From: an uncultured Candidatus Melainabacteria bacterium
GTDB taxonomy: Bacteria > Cyanobacteriota > Vampirovibrionia > Gastranaerophilales > Gastranaerophilaceae
DNA length: 64,000 nucleotides
Direction of reading: 5' to 3'
Assembly: GCA_934757155.1 (NCBI GenBank)
Contig: CAKVLI010000001.1
Location: 248,001 to 312,000, forward strand
A program made the translations under genes and the position numbers. The notes beneath the pieces were generated by a model. It saw only the letters and a program-made list of their open reading frames with translations. It ran no database searches and was not told the origin of the DNA. Below are positions 1 through 7,000 of this stretch, piece after piece (the first letter of the stretch is position 1; each line of letters starts with the position of its first letter).

Positions 1-43
1 ACGATCCGGGAATATCTTTTTATCTATAAATCTTTAAACTTAA

Positions 44-490
44 TTATTCTCTGATTTGGTTTGCTTTACCAAAGAAGTGCAAACGTCCCAAATCATCAGT
101 ATAAATAGTCTTAGAATCATTTACACCGCTAGGAATATTGGTTGCACCAAAGCCATAAGGACTTGACGCATCCTTTCTTTCCTTCGTAGCACTAAAACTT
201 GATTTGAAAGATGGTGTCGGATTTCTCAATTCAGGTTCTTTGATAACATCCGTAATTTTCTTTTCACCATTTGCAGCCTTATCTTCTTCTGCAAATTCTA
301 CCATTGCATCATTTACTGCATTTGAACGCATACTTTCCATACGATATGTACGATTTGTTGAATAGTTGTTTTCGCCAATAGGCACTCTGCCCATATTATT
401 GTTGTCTACACCAAACGTCACGCCTGCATACGCACTAGAAACTGTCATTGCAGCAACTACGCCTAAAATTAGTAAGCTTCTTTTTGACAT
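44..490 (-). CDS. Secreted hypothetical protein
   Basis: A 148-aa protein of unknown function. The first 22 residues form a clear Sec signal peptide: a KR charge pair, a hydrophobic core and an AYA cleavage site before GVTFG. The mature part is polar, rich in Asn, Ser and Lys, and has no motif I recognise. A ribosome-binding site AAGGAG lies 7 bases before the ATG and fixes the start. It is co-oriented with the Skp-like gene behind it (83-base gap), so both may serve the envelope. The presence of a signal peptide is well supported; the role is unknown. Confidence 0.75.
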   Translation of the reverse strand: MSKRSLLILGVVAAMTVSSAYAGVTFGVDNNNMGRVPIGENNYSTNRTYRMESMRSNAVNDAMVEFAEEDKAANGEKKITDVIKEPELRNPTPSFKSSFSATKERKDASSPYGFGATNIPSGVNDSKTIYTDDLGRLHFFGKANQIRE

Positions 491-573
491 AAATATCTCC
501 TTGGGTTCTACGATTAATATATACTATATTATAATACAAAAATCCCTCGAAAACACTTTTTTGTCAAATACTT

Positions 574-1011
574 CTATTTAACACCACTCAAAATTTCGTC
601 GGTTATGTCTTTCCCGCCATATAGAACCACACTTTTGGCAAAAACGCAATCGTAAGAATCTTTTTCGGCTTTTTTCGCCACCTCGTTTTTAATATTTTTT
701 TCTATAGCTGCTAACTTGGAATTATAATCCCTCTCAAGCGCTTCTCTTTTTGTATTAAATTCCTTTGTATACTTATCCTCTAGTTGCAAAACCTTTGCAG
801 GGTCTTTTTCATTCGCAATCTCACCGCGAGCATTTACAATAATTTTATCCAACTCGCTCAGTTTCTTGGAATGTTCTTGTTTCAATTGTTTGACCTGCGC
901 AGAAGAGCTTACAACCTTCTGCAAATCAACTACAGCAATATTATTTTCCGCAAAGACTCCACAAACACCACTCAACATTAAACACATAACAAATAAAAAA
1001 CTTTTCTTCAT
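574..1011 (-). CDS. OmpH/Skp-family periplasmic chaperone
   Basis: A 145-aa protein with a signal peptide ending VFA at about residue 21. It continues with the family's typical opening IAVVDLQKV and a long Lys/Glu-rich helical hairpin at about residues 40-115, as in Skp/OmpH. Family members hold unfolded outer-membrane proteins in the periplasm, so the gene argues for a two-membrane envelope. The length is close to the usual 150-170 aa. A GAGAGGG ribosome-binding site precedes the ATG. The family call is firm; the client proteins are not known. Confidence 0.8.
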   Translation of the reverse strand: MKKSFLFVMCLMLSGVCGVFAENNIAVVDLQKVVSSSAQVKQLKQEHSKKLSELDKIIVNARGEIANEKDPAKVLQLEDKYTKEFNTKREALERDYNSKLAAIEKNIKNEVAKKAEKDSYDCVFAKSVVLYGGKDITDEILSGVK

Positions 1012-1110
1012 ATCTAAACCCTCTCTTTACCTGTGTTATAAGAGGTTTACAGATAAAACACAATCCCTCAACAATCCTAACCCGAAAAGATGAATTTTAA
1101 AAAATATCCA

Positions 1111-1139
1111 TTGAAAACAATGTTCATTTAAACTAAAAT
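1111..1139 (+). promoter_or_regulatory. Promoter, probable leaderless start for the 1146 gene
   Basis: TTGAAA, a 17-base spacer and TAAAAT. Only 6 bases separate the -10 box from the ATG at 1146, so transcription would start at or next to the start codon. No ribosome-binding site is visible. Confidence 0.6.
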
Positions 1140-1145
1140 ATAGTT

Positions 1146-1865
1146 ATGCTAAGAATAGTTTTAACATTATTTTTATTAATAAATATGATACCCGCGTTTG
1201 CAGCTTCCGACAACAGCGACAAAATCAAGGAAACATACAAACTGCACGGGCAAATTGAGTATGACGACAATCCTGTTGAGACAATTTATCTTGACGAAAA
1301 TATAGAAAAGCCTCAGGTGAACATCCCAAAGCGCTCGTTGACCCTGCCCGTCGGGGTCTTGAACATAACGTCAAATACCAACACTCCCAGGAGCGCATTA
1401 GCCCGCGCAATGGTCAACAGAAACAGCCTTAAAGACATCTTGCCGCTCAGCGGAAGTGTTTCAGAACAAATGGGCGGATTTTCTTATGGTCAATCCTGGG
1501 AACAAGAATTGTCCTCCATAGCGCAGATGGAATACACAACAGCGTTTTTTGTAAGATATGACACTCCAAAAGCATTCTCGTTCACAACCTCGGTTAGACA
1601 AGCCTCAAATCAGGATGTCGGAACACAATACAACACCCTAAGACTCGCACCGGAATGGCATATCACTGACAGGTTGACCCTGAAAGATTCTTTCAGCAAT
1701 TATCTTAACCAAACAAAAAACAAAAATGAAATCACTTTGGTTTATACTCCGGCTCTCAAAAAATATGCAGAATCTTTGAAGTTTCAACTCGGAGTTGCTC
1801 AATCGTATTACCAAAACGGAAGACAAAGTTCATCCGTCAGTTTTTCTACTGACTTCAAGTTGTAA
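1146..1865 (+). CDS. Probable outer-membrane beta-barrel protein
   Basis: A 239-aa protein with a signal peptide cleaved after AFA at about residue 19. The C-terminal two thirds alternate polar and hydrophobic residues in strands with aromatic girdle residues, and the chain ends in a strand finishing DFKL. That is the style of a small outer-membrane barrel. I recognise no named family. It is followed after 30 bases by the FtsB/DivIC-like gene, which has its own promoter. The barrel call rests on sequence pattern only and would need a structure prediction. Confidence 0.6.
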   Translation: MLRIVLTLFLLINMIPAFAASDNSDKIKETYKLHGQIEYDDNPVETIYLDENIEKPQVNIPKRSLTLPVGVLNITSNTNTPRSALARAMVNRNSLKDILPLSGSVSEQMGGFSYGQSWEQELSSIAQMEYTTAFFVRYDTPKAFSFTTSVRQASNQDVGTQYNTLRLAPEWHITDRLTLKDSFSNYLNQTKNKNEITLVYTPALKKYAESLKFQLGVAQSYYQNGRQSSSVSFSTDFKL

Positions 1866-1888
1866 TTAACTTAAAAATTTTATATAAT
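1860..1888 (+). promoter_or_regulatory. Promoter, probable leaderless start for the 1896 gene
   Basis: TTGTAA, a 17-base spacer and TATAAT, with 7 bases between the -10 box and the ATG at 1896 and no Shine-Dalgarno sequence. It overlaps the stop codon of the preceding gene. Confidence 0.6.
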
Positions 1889-1895
1889 TGGGACT

Positions 1896-2336
1896 ATGGT
1901 ACGTTACAGACAGGAAAGAAAAAGACCTAAAAGGGTCGTCACAAAAGAAGAAAGAGGAACTAAGCAAAAGCCGGTTTCTAAAAAAGAGTCCGGTAAAAAC
2001 TCTATTACGAGCGGGTTCTACTATTCTTTTCTAACAATCGTACTTCTTCTGTGTCTTATACAAATCACTATCAGTGCGGTTTTGAACGTATCAAAAGTCG
2101 TATCATACAAAGCAAAAATCATTCAAATTACAAAAACCAGAGATGCTGCTCTTGCGATGAATGAACAGCTCAAAGACAGTATTAATAACTTTTCTAACGT
2201 TTCGGGACTCGAAGCAATTGCAAGAAATAATTTAAAAATGTCTTCAGAAGACGAAGTTCTTGTCATCATTAACACACCAAAAGACGAAGATAAAGACGAA
2301 AAACCGAAAAAAGCAGGCTTTATCAAACATGATTAA
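1896..2336 (+). CDS. FtsB/DivIC-like septum-formation protein
   Basis: A 146-aa bitopic membrane protein. A basic cytoplasmic N-terminus (residues 1-45) is followed by one membrane segment (about 46-68), a short coiled coil (about 70-100) and a segment GLEAIARNNLKMSSEDEVLV that matches the conserved end of the FtsB/DivIC domain. In other bacteria these proteins link FtsL and FtsQ in the divisome. The C-terminus is a charged D/E/K tail. The gene overlaps the following TPR gene by 8 bases, so translation is probably coupled. The family is fairly sure; whether it is FtsB or FtsL is not. Confidence 0.7.
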   Translation: MVRYRQERKRPKRVVTKEERGTKQKPVSKKESGKNSITSGFYYSFLTIVLLLCLIQITISAVLNVSKVVSYKAKIIQITKTRDAALAMNEQLKDSINNFSNVSGLEAIARNNLKMSSEDEVLVIINTPKDEDKDEKPKKAGFIKHD

Positions 2337-3363
2337 ACAACTTATTAAAGAGGGTTTTATTCTAAAATCAAAAGGCTACTACAAACACGCAATCGAAGCC
2401 TTTTATAAAGCATTGGAGCTTGATAACAAAAGTCCTGAACTCCTGCTTGAGATTGCCGAACTTTATTTCCTTATGGGAAAAGAAGAACACGCTCTCAGTT
2501 ATATAAAACAAATACTCGACACAAATCCTGTACATATCGGGAGTCTTGAGCTTTTGGAAAAAATATTTTTGGAAAAAGGTGCGCTTGAAGATGCTGAGCA
2601 AACCGCAAAAAATATTTATTGTATAACGCACAAAACAAAAGATTTTGAACGCATTTTTGAGATTTTAATTCAGGAAGAAAAGTATTCAGAAATGTTCACA
2701 TATAATACAGAAGAAAATTCGCCTAAAATAACTTACCTTTCTGCACTTGCAAAATATCGACTGAATGAACTTCAAGATGCTGAAAATCTCATTAACAAAG
2801 CACTTTGCATGGAACAAAATCAAGATTTTCTACTTTTGAAAGGACAAATTTTGCTCAAAGAAAACAAAGATGATGAGTGCAAAAATTTGTTAAATGAGAT
2901 AAAAATTGATGAAAATAACCCTGAAATTTTAAATTTCGCTGGACTGGTTGAACAAAGATTCGGAAATTATCGTAAAGCTCTTGAGTATTTTCAAACAGCC
3001 CTAAAGCTCGAGCCTCAAAATGATGAATATAACTACAATTGCGCAAGCACGTATTTTAAAATGGGCGAAAATAGTTTGGCAAGAAAGTTTTATAATATGG
3101 CAATTTCCATAAATCCGGAAAATAACAGTTACCATCTTGCCTTAGCGAATTTGTATTACTCCGAAAAACTCTACAAACGTGCCATGGAAGAATTATACGG
3201 CGATTTTTATGAAGCAAGACTTCTAAAATCTATAATATTGTACGACACAGGTTATTTAGCTCTTGCGAAGAAGGAGTTGCAAGAGCTAGAAAAAATTTGC
3301 CCAAAAGATAATATTGTGACCGATTATATTGAAAAAATAAGAACCGAATTAAGCATTAACTAA
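2329..3363 (+). CDS. TPR-repeat protein
   Basis: A 344-aa protein made almost entirely of tetratricopeptide repeats. Units such as YYKHAIEAFYKALELD and YRKALEYFQTALKLEP show the W/Y-A-Y/F-A-P spacing, and I count about eight units including degenerate ones. It has no signal peptide or membrane segment, so it is probably a cytoplasmic scaffold. The ATG at 2329 lies inside the end of the preceding coding sequence; an upstream in-frame start would overlap that gene by 77 bases and add an unrelated tail, so I reject it. It meets the Mini-RNase III gene tail to tail with an 8-base overlap. Confidence 0.8.
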   Translation: MIKQLIKEGFILKSKGYYKHAIEAFYKALELDNKSPELLLEIAELYFLMGKEEHALSYIKQILDTNPVHIGSLELLEKIFLEKGALEDAEQTAKNIYCITHKTKDFERIFEILIQEEKYSEMFTYNTEENSPKITYLSALAKYRLNELQDAENLINKALCMEQNQDFLLLKGQILLKENKDDECKNLLNEIKIDENNPEILNFAGLVEQRFGNYRKALEYFQTALKLEPQNDEYNYNCASTYFKMGENSLARKFYNMAISINPENNSYHLALANLYYSEKLYKRAMEELYGDFYEARLLKSIILYDTGYLALAKKELQELEKICPKDNIVTDYIEKIRTELSIN

Positions 3364-3727
3364 AGAATTCAGTTTTCTTAAATAACTCATAAAAATAATT
3401 AAGTCTGTCTTTGTCATGCATATACCAATACCCGATAAGCACCTCAAATGCTGTCGCTTGGCGGTAATCAGCTTGAATACTTCTTCTCCCTATCGGGATA
3501 GAAAGATTACGTCCTCTGCGAACAAGTTCATGTTCTTCTTCCGCCAACTCCGGAGTTATCAACAAAAGCATGTCTTTCTGAAAAGTCGCATTAACTCTGT
3601 CAGTCGTAATTTTATGGAGTAATTTTGAGTTAGAAGTTTTGAAGATAGTGTAAGTACGTACAAAAACTTCCCAAACAGCATCACCAATATGCGCATAATT
3701 TTTTAAAGTAAATAATTCTTCTGACAT
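3356..3727 (-). CDS. mrnC: Mini-ribonuclease III
   Basis: A 123-aa protein consisting of a single RNase III catalytic domain without the double-stranded RNA-binding domain. The signature AHIGDAVWEVFVR near the N-terminus holds the conserved Asp, and AFEVLIGYWY near the C-terminus holds the second acidic site. In Bacillus this enzyme matures 23S rRNA, and it is also found in Cyanobacteria. The ATG at 3727 is chosen over one 19 codons upstream because that extension would translate straight through the rubrerythrin terminator. A TATAAT box lies 6 bases before this ATG. Confidence 0.85.
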   Translation of the reverse strand: MSEELFTLKNYAHIGDAVWEVFVRTYTIFKTSNSKLLHKITTDRVNATFQKDMLLLITPELAEEEHELVRRGRNLSIPIGRRSIQADYRQATAFEVLIGYWYMHDKDRLNYFYELFKKTEFFS

Positions 3728-3733
3728 AAGTTC

Positions 3734-3760
3734 ATTATAATAGAAAAAAAAGTCAGTCAA
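3734..3760 (-). promoter_or_regulatory. Possible leaderless promoter of mrnC
   Basis: TATAAT at 3734-3739 on the minus strand lies 6 bases before the ATG. The best -35 match is TTGACT at 3755-3760 with a short 15-base spacer. The -35 sits in the stem of the rubrerythrin terminator, so the two signals overlap. Confidence 0.45.
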
Positions 3761-3780
3761 AAATAATTTCGACTGACTGT
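3744..3780 (-). terminator. Rho-independent terminator of rubrerythrin
   Basis: A GTCAGTC stem, 12-base loop, GACTGAC and a run of eight T on the minus strand, 23 bases after the rubrerythrin stop codon. Confidence 0.8.
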
Positions 3781-3802
3781 CCAACTATTCTTATTCCAAA
3801 AA

Positions 3803-4345
3803 TTAATTAAAATATCTTGCAAGCAAGCCATCAAAACCTCGTCCGTGGCGAGCTTCGTCTTTTGCCATTTCGTGAACTGTATCGTGAATTGCATCCAAGC
3901 CCAATTCTTTAGCCTTTTTGGCAAGCTTCATTTTGCCGTCACAAGCGCCAAATTCAGCTTCTGCACGAAGTTCCAAATTCTTTTTAGTTGAATTGGTAAC
4001 AACTTCACCGAGAAGTTCTGCGAATCTTGATGCGTGATCAGCTTCATCAAAAGCATATCTTCTATATGCTTCTGCGATTTCAGGATAGCCTTCTCTGTCA
4101 GCTTGTCTTGACATTGCAAGATACATACCGACTTCTGAGCATTCACCTACAAAGTTTGCTCTCAAACCTTCAAGAATTTCAGAATCAACATTTTTTGCAA
4201 CACCGATTCTGTGTTCATCAGCATAATTTTTATTATCAGTGTCAAGTGCAGTAAAAGCTTCTCGTGCTGCGCCACAAATAGGGCATTTCTCAGGAGCTTC
4301 GCCTTCTGCTGTATAACCGCAAACTGAACATACGTATTTTGTCAT
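3803..4345 (-). CDS. rbr: Rubrerythrin, reverse domain order
   Basis: A 180-aa non-haem iron protein of oxidative stress defence. Residues 1-35 are a rubredoxin-like site with two pairs, CSVCG and CPICG. The rest is a ferritin-like diiron four-helix domain with metal-ligand stretches ECSEVGMYL, DEADHA, RAEAEFGA and DEARHG. Classical rubrerythrin has the rubredoxin part at the C-terminus; here it is at the N-terminus, as in the reverse rubrerythrins of clostridia that act as NADH peroxidase terminal components. The gene has its own promoter and terminator, so it is a single-gene unit. This fits an anaerobic lifestyle. Confidence 0.9.
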   Translation of the reverse strand: MTKYVCSVCGYTAEGEAPEKCPICGAAREAFTALDTDNKNYADEHRIGVAKNVDSEILEGLRANFVGECSEVGMYLAMSRQADREGYPEIAEAYRRYAFDEADHASRFAELLGEVVTNSTKKNLELRAEAEFGACDGKMKLAKKAKELGLDAIHDTVHEMAKDEARHGRGFDGLLARYFN

Positions 4346-4378
4346 AATTTTATCCTCTCAATTATCATTACAAATAAA

Positions 4379-4407
4379 ATTATAGCATGCACTTTTTCAC
4401 TCTTCAA
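4379..4407 (-). promoter_or_regulatory. Promoter of rubrerythrin
   Basis: TTGAAG (4402-4407), a 17-base spacer and TATAAT (4379-4384) on the minus strand, giving a leader of about 25 bases that carries a GAGAGG ribosome-binding site. Confidence 0.7.
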
Positions 4408-4420
4408 TTGTAATTACAAC

Positions 4421-4455
4421 AAAAAACCAACAGATTACTCTGTCGGCGGTTTTGT
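4421..4455 (-). terminator. Rho-independent terminator of the 4482-4778 gene
   Basis: Stem CCGACAGA / TCTGTTGG with a GTAA loop followed by TTTTTTG on the minus strand, about 30 bases after the stop codon. Confidence 0.65.
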
Positions 4456-4481
4456 TTTTTGATGATATTTCAACCGGAAAA

Positions 4482-4778
4482 CTATTTTATTTCCGCATCA
4501 TCTGTGACTTGAAGCTGTTTTGACTTGTAGTTGTGAATAACTGCATCCACCAATAAGTCGTATGAAGAACTTTTCTCGATATTCGGGAATTCTTCCTTCA
4601 ATTGTTGTCTGACCATTGCTTCCAGTCTTTGTTCATCAGCCTTGATTTTAAGTTCTGTGCTTGACAGAGACTTTATATACTCTTCATTAGCAAGTCTTTG
4701 ACCTTCTGAGAAGGCTAACAAATCTGCTTTTGGATTAAGAGTTGCTTTTAAAGATTTTAAAAATTTGAAATTAAACAT
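4482..4778 (-). CDS. Small hypothetical helical protein
   Basis: A 98-aa protein with no recognised domain, signal peptide or membrane segment. The middle (about residues 25-65) is predicted helical and Lys/Glu-rich, and the C-terminus is acidic. The gene lies 159 bases downstream of glyS on the same strand, separated by an inverted repeat, and ends in its own terminator, which supports it being real. No function can be assigned. Confidence 0.55.
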   Translation of the reverse strand: MFNFKFLKSLKATLNPKADLLAFSEGQRLANEEYIKSLSSTELKIKADEQRLEAMVRQQLKEEFPNIEKSSSYDLLVDAVIHNYKSKQLQVTDDAEIK

Positions 4779-4845
4779 TTTCCTATTCCTTTTTTAAGTA
4801 AAGCACAAATCGCTTGTAATTTGGGTTTGTTGTCCCCTTTTTTCA

Positions 4846-4886
4846 TTTACCTTCACTTGTACTTTATTAAAGTCTGGTGAAGGTAA
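4846..4886. repeat. Inverted repeat between glyS and the 98-aa gene
   Basis: Arms TTTACCTTCAC and GTGAAGGTAAA enclose a second small palindrome ACTTTATTAAAGT. It is placed where a glyS terminator is expected, but no T-run follows on the minus strand, so it may instead be a processing site or an operator. Confidence 0.5.
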
Positions 4887-4937
4887 AAATTTACTCTTTT
4901 TTCAAAAGTTGTTACATTTTTTTACAAAACTCTCTTT

Positions 4938-6923
4938 TTAGCCGTTCAACTTAGAAAAATCTGTTAACATTATATACTTATTTTTCAGTTCGTTCAATAG
5001 CGCGAGTCTGTTATTTTTAATCTTTTCATCCTTATCCATAACGAGTACGTCATCAAAGAATTTTGTAACAACAGGGTTGATTTCAACCAAATCAGCAAGA
5101 TATTTATTGTAATCTCCTGCGTAAGAAATCTTTTCAACTGCACTGTACAAAGCCTTTTCTGCATCGAATGAGAACAAAGAAGTGTCAACAGAAACAGTCA
5201 CATCTTCTTTTAAGATTCTCAAAACTCTGTTTGCGTTTTCCAAAAGCTTAGCATCATTCAATTGAGACACGACCTTAACTCTTTCAAAGTAATCGCACAA
5301 ATCTTCACAAGGATTTTTGCTTGCGCATGCTTCCAAAACATCTTTTCTGTAATCATTGTTCAAGAAAATGATTAATCTTTGAACAAAGAATTCCTCCACA
5401 TCAGACTTGCAATCAGCCTTAACAGGAAGAAGTTTAAGCGCATCATCAATAAGTTTTGATAAATCAATTTTTAGTCCATGTTCAAGAACCGTTTTGATAA
5501 TACCCAAAGCTGCACGTCTTACACCAAGCGGGTCAGAAGAACCTGTCGGCTTTTTACCTGACGCAAAAACTGCACAAATTGTATCAACTTTATCTGCAAT
5601 ACCAACAATTTGACCTTCAACAGTCTTAGCTGTTTCACTGTCAGCATTGAGTGGGAAATAATGTTCTTTAATCCCTTCGCAAACTTCAGGAGCTTCACCT
5701 GAAACTCTTGCGTAGTCTGCACCAATAAATCCTTGAAGTTCAGTAAATTCAAACACAAGGTTTGTCGCCAAATCTGCCTTACAGAGTTCTGCCGTACGTT
5801 TTACGGTCGGTCTTGAGTCTAATTTCTCAGCAAGTTTAATAATTCTTTGAGTCTTGTCATAAACTGAACCCATGCCTTTTTGGAAAGTCATACCCTTCAA
5901 GTTTTCAACATAACTTTCAAGCGGTTTTTTTGTGTCTTCTTTGAAGAAAAATACCGCATCATCCAATCTTGCTTTGATAACTCTTAAGTTACCCGCCTTG
6001 ATATTTTCAAAATCGTTTCCGATATAGTTTGTAATCGTTACGAATTTGTTGATTAATTTACCGTCAGCCTTTGTGTAAAGTGCGAAATATCTTTGGTGAG
6101 TTTCCATAACCGTAACAGCAACCTCTTGCGGAATCGTAAGAAATTCTTCATCAAAACTGCAAGTAACCGCAACCGGATATTCACAAATAAATGTAACTTC
6201 TTCCAACAAATCGTCAGAAATTTTTGTTACAGCATTGAGTTTATCCGCTTCGGCTTTTGTTAATTCAAGAATTCTTTGTTTTCTTTCCTCAGGATCAACG
6301 ATAACATAAGCATCTCTGAGCTTAGAAACATATTCATCCGGATTGCTTATCACGATATTTTGGGTCGAAAATCTGTGACCGTTCGTAACATTTGAAGATT
6401 CTTTATCAATAATTTTGATTTTGACTTCTTCGCCGTCAAGAATTGATAACACCCAGCGAATCGGTCTTGAGAACTTAACTTCGTTTGTTCCCCATCTCAT
6501 AAAGTGAGGACCTTGGAGTTTTGCAAAAATTTGCGGAACATTTTCTTGCAAAAGTTCTTTTGTGTTTCTTCCTTTAATAGAAATTTTTGCGTAAAGATAA
6601 TTGTCTTGAACATACAAATCATCCTTTGAAACACCGTTTTTGTTAGCAAAACCTTCGCCTGCTCTGGTCAAATTATGGTTTTCATCATAAGCAACTGTTG
6701 CGATCGGACCTTTAACAACTTTTTCAACATCCGGCTGCGAACCCGCTAAACCGCTCACAATAACCGCAAGTCTTCTCGGAGTTGCCATTACATTAATTTT
6801 TTCAAAAGCTATATTACTACCTTCCAAAAAGTTTTTAAATCCTGCTTCAAGCTGTGAAATAGCCATTGGTATAAACTTATAAGGAAGTTCTTCTACACCG
6901 ATTTCCAACAAATATTTACTCAT
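4938..6923 (-). CDS. glyS: Glycine--tRNA ligase, beta subunit
   Basis: A 661-aa protein that starts with the family signature LLEIGVEELPYKF and carries MATPRRLAV and MRWGTNEVKFSRPIRWV, the typical blocks of bacterial GlyS. The beta subunit provides tRNA recognition in the alpha2-beta2 enzyme; the alpha subunit (GlyQ) is not in the window. The C-terminal part from about residue 500 is the anticodon-binding helical domain. The ATG at 6923 is preceded by GGAG at a 9-base spacing; an upstream in-frame TTG would overlap that site and is rejected. The length is close to the usual 690 aa. Confidence 0.93.
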   Translation of the reverse strand: MSKYLLEIGVEELPYKFIPMAISQLEAGFKNFLEGSNIAFEKINVMATPRRLAVIVSGLAGSQPDVEKVVKGPIATVAYDENHNLTRAGEGFANKNGVSKDDLYVQDNYLYAKISIKGRNTKELLQENVPQIFAKLQGPHFMRWGTNEVKFSRPIRWVLSILDGEEVKIKIIDKESSNVTNGHRFSTQNIVISNPDEYVSKLRDAYVIVDPEERKQRILELTKAEADKLNAVTKISDDLLEEVTFICEYPVAVTCSFDEEFLTIPQEVAVTVMETHQRYFALYTKADGKLINKFVTITNYIGNDFENIKAGNLRVIKARLDDAVFFFKEDTKKPLESYVENLKGMTFQKGMGSVYDKTQRIIKLAEKLDSRPTVKRTAELCKADLATNLVFEFTELQGFIGADYARVSGEAPEVCEGIKEHYFPLNADSETAKTVEGQIVGIADKVDTICAVFASGKKPTGSSDPLGVRRAALGIIKTVLEHGLKIDLSKLIDDALKLLPVKADCKSDVEEFFVQRLIIFLNNDYRKDVLEACASKNPCEDLCDYFERVKVVSQLNDAKLLENANRVLRILKEDVTVSVDTSLFSFDAEKALYSAVEKISYAGDYNKYLADLVEINPVVTKFFDDVLVMDKDEKIKNNRLALLNELKNKYIMLTDFSKLNG

Positions 6924-7000
6924 ACTGATTTTCTCCAATATCTAATCTTAACTTGATTATACATGAAAAATAACGCGTGGTTACATATATCAAGCTAAAT

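Noticed and set aside
4846..4886. Rho-independent terminator of glyS
   Set aside because: A good inverted repeat is present but no T-run follows on the minus strand, so it is listed only as a repeat.
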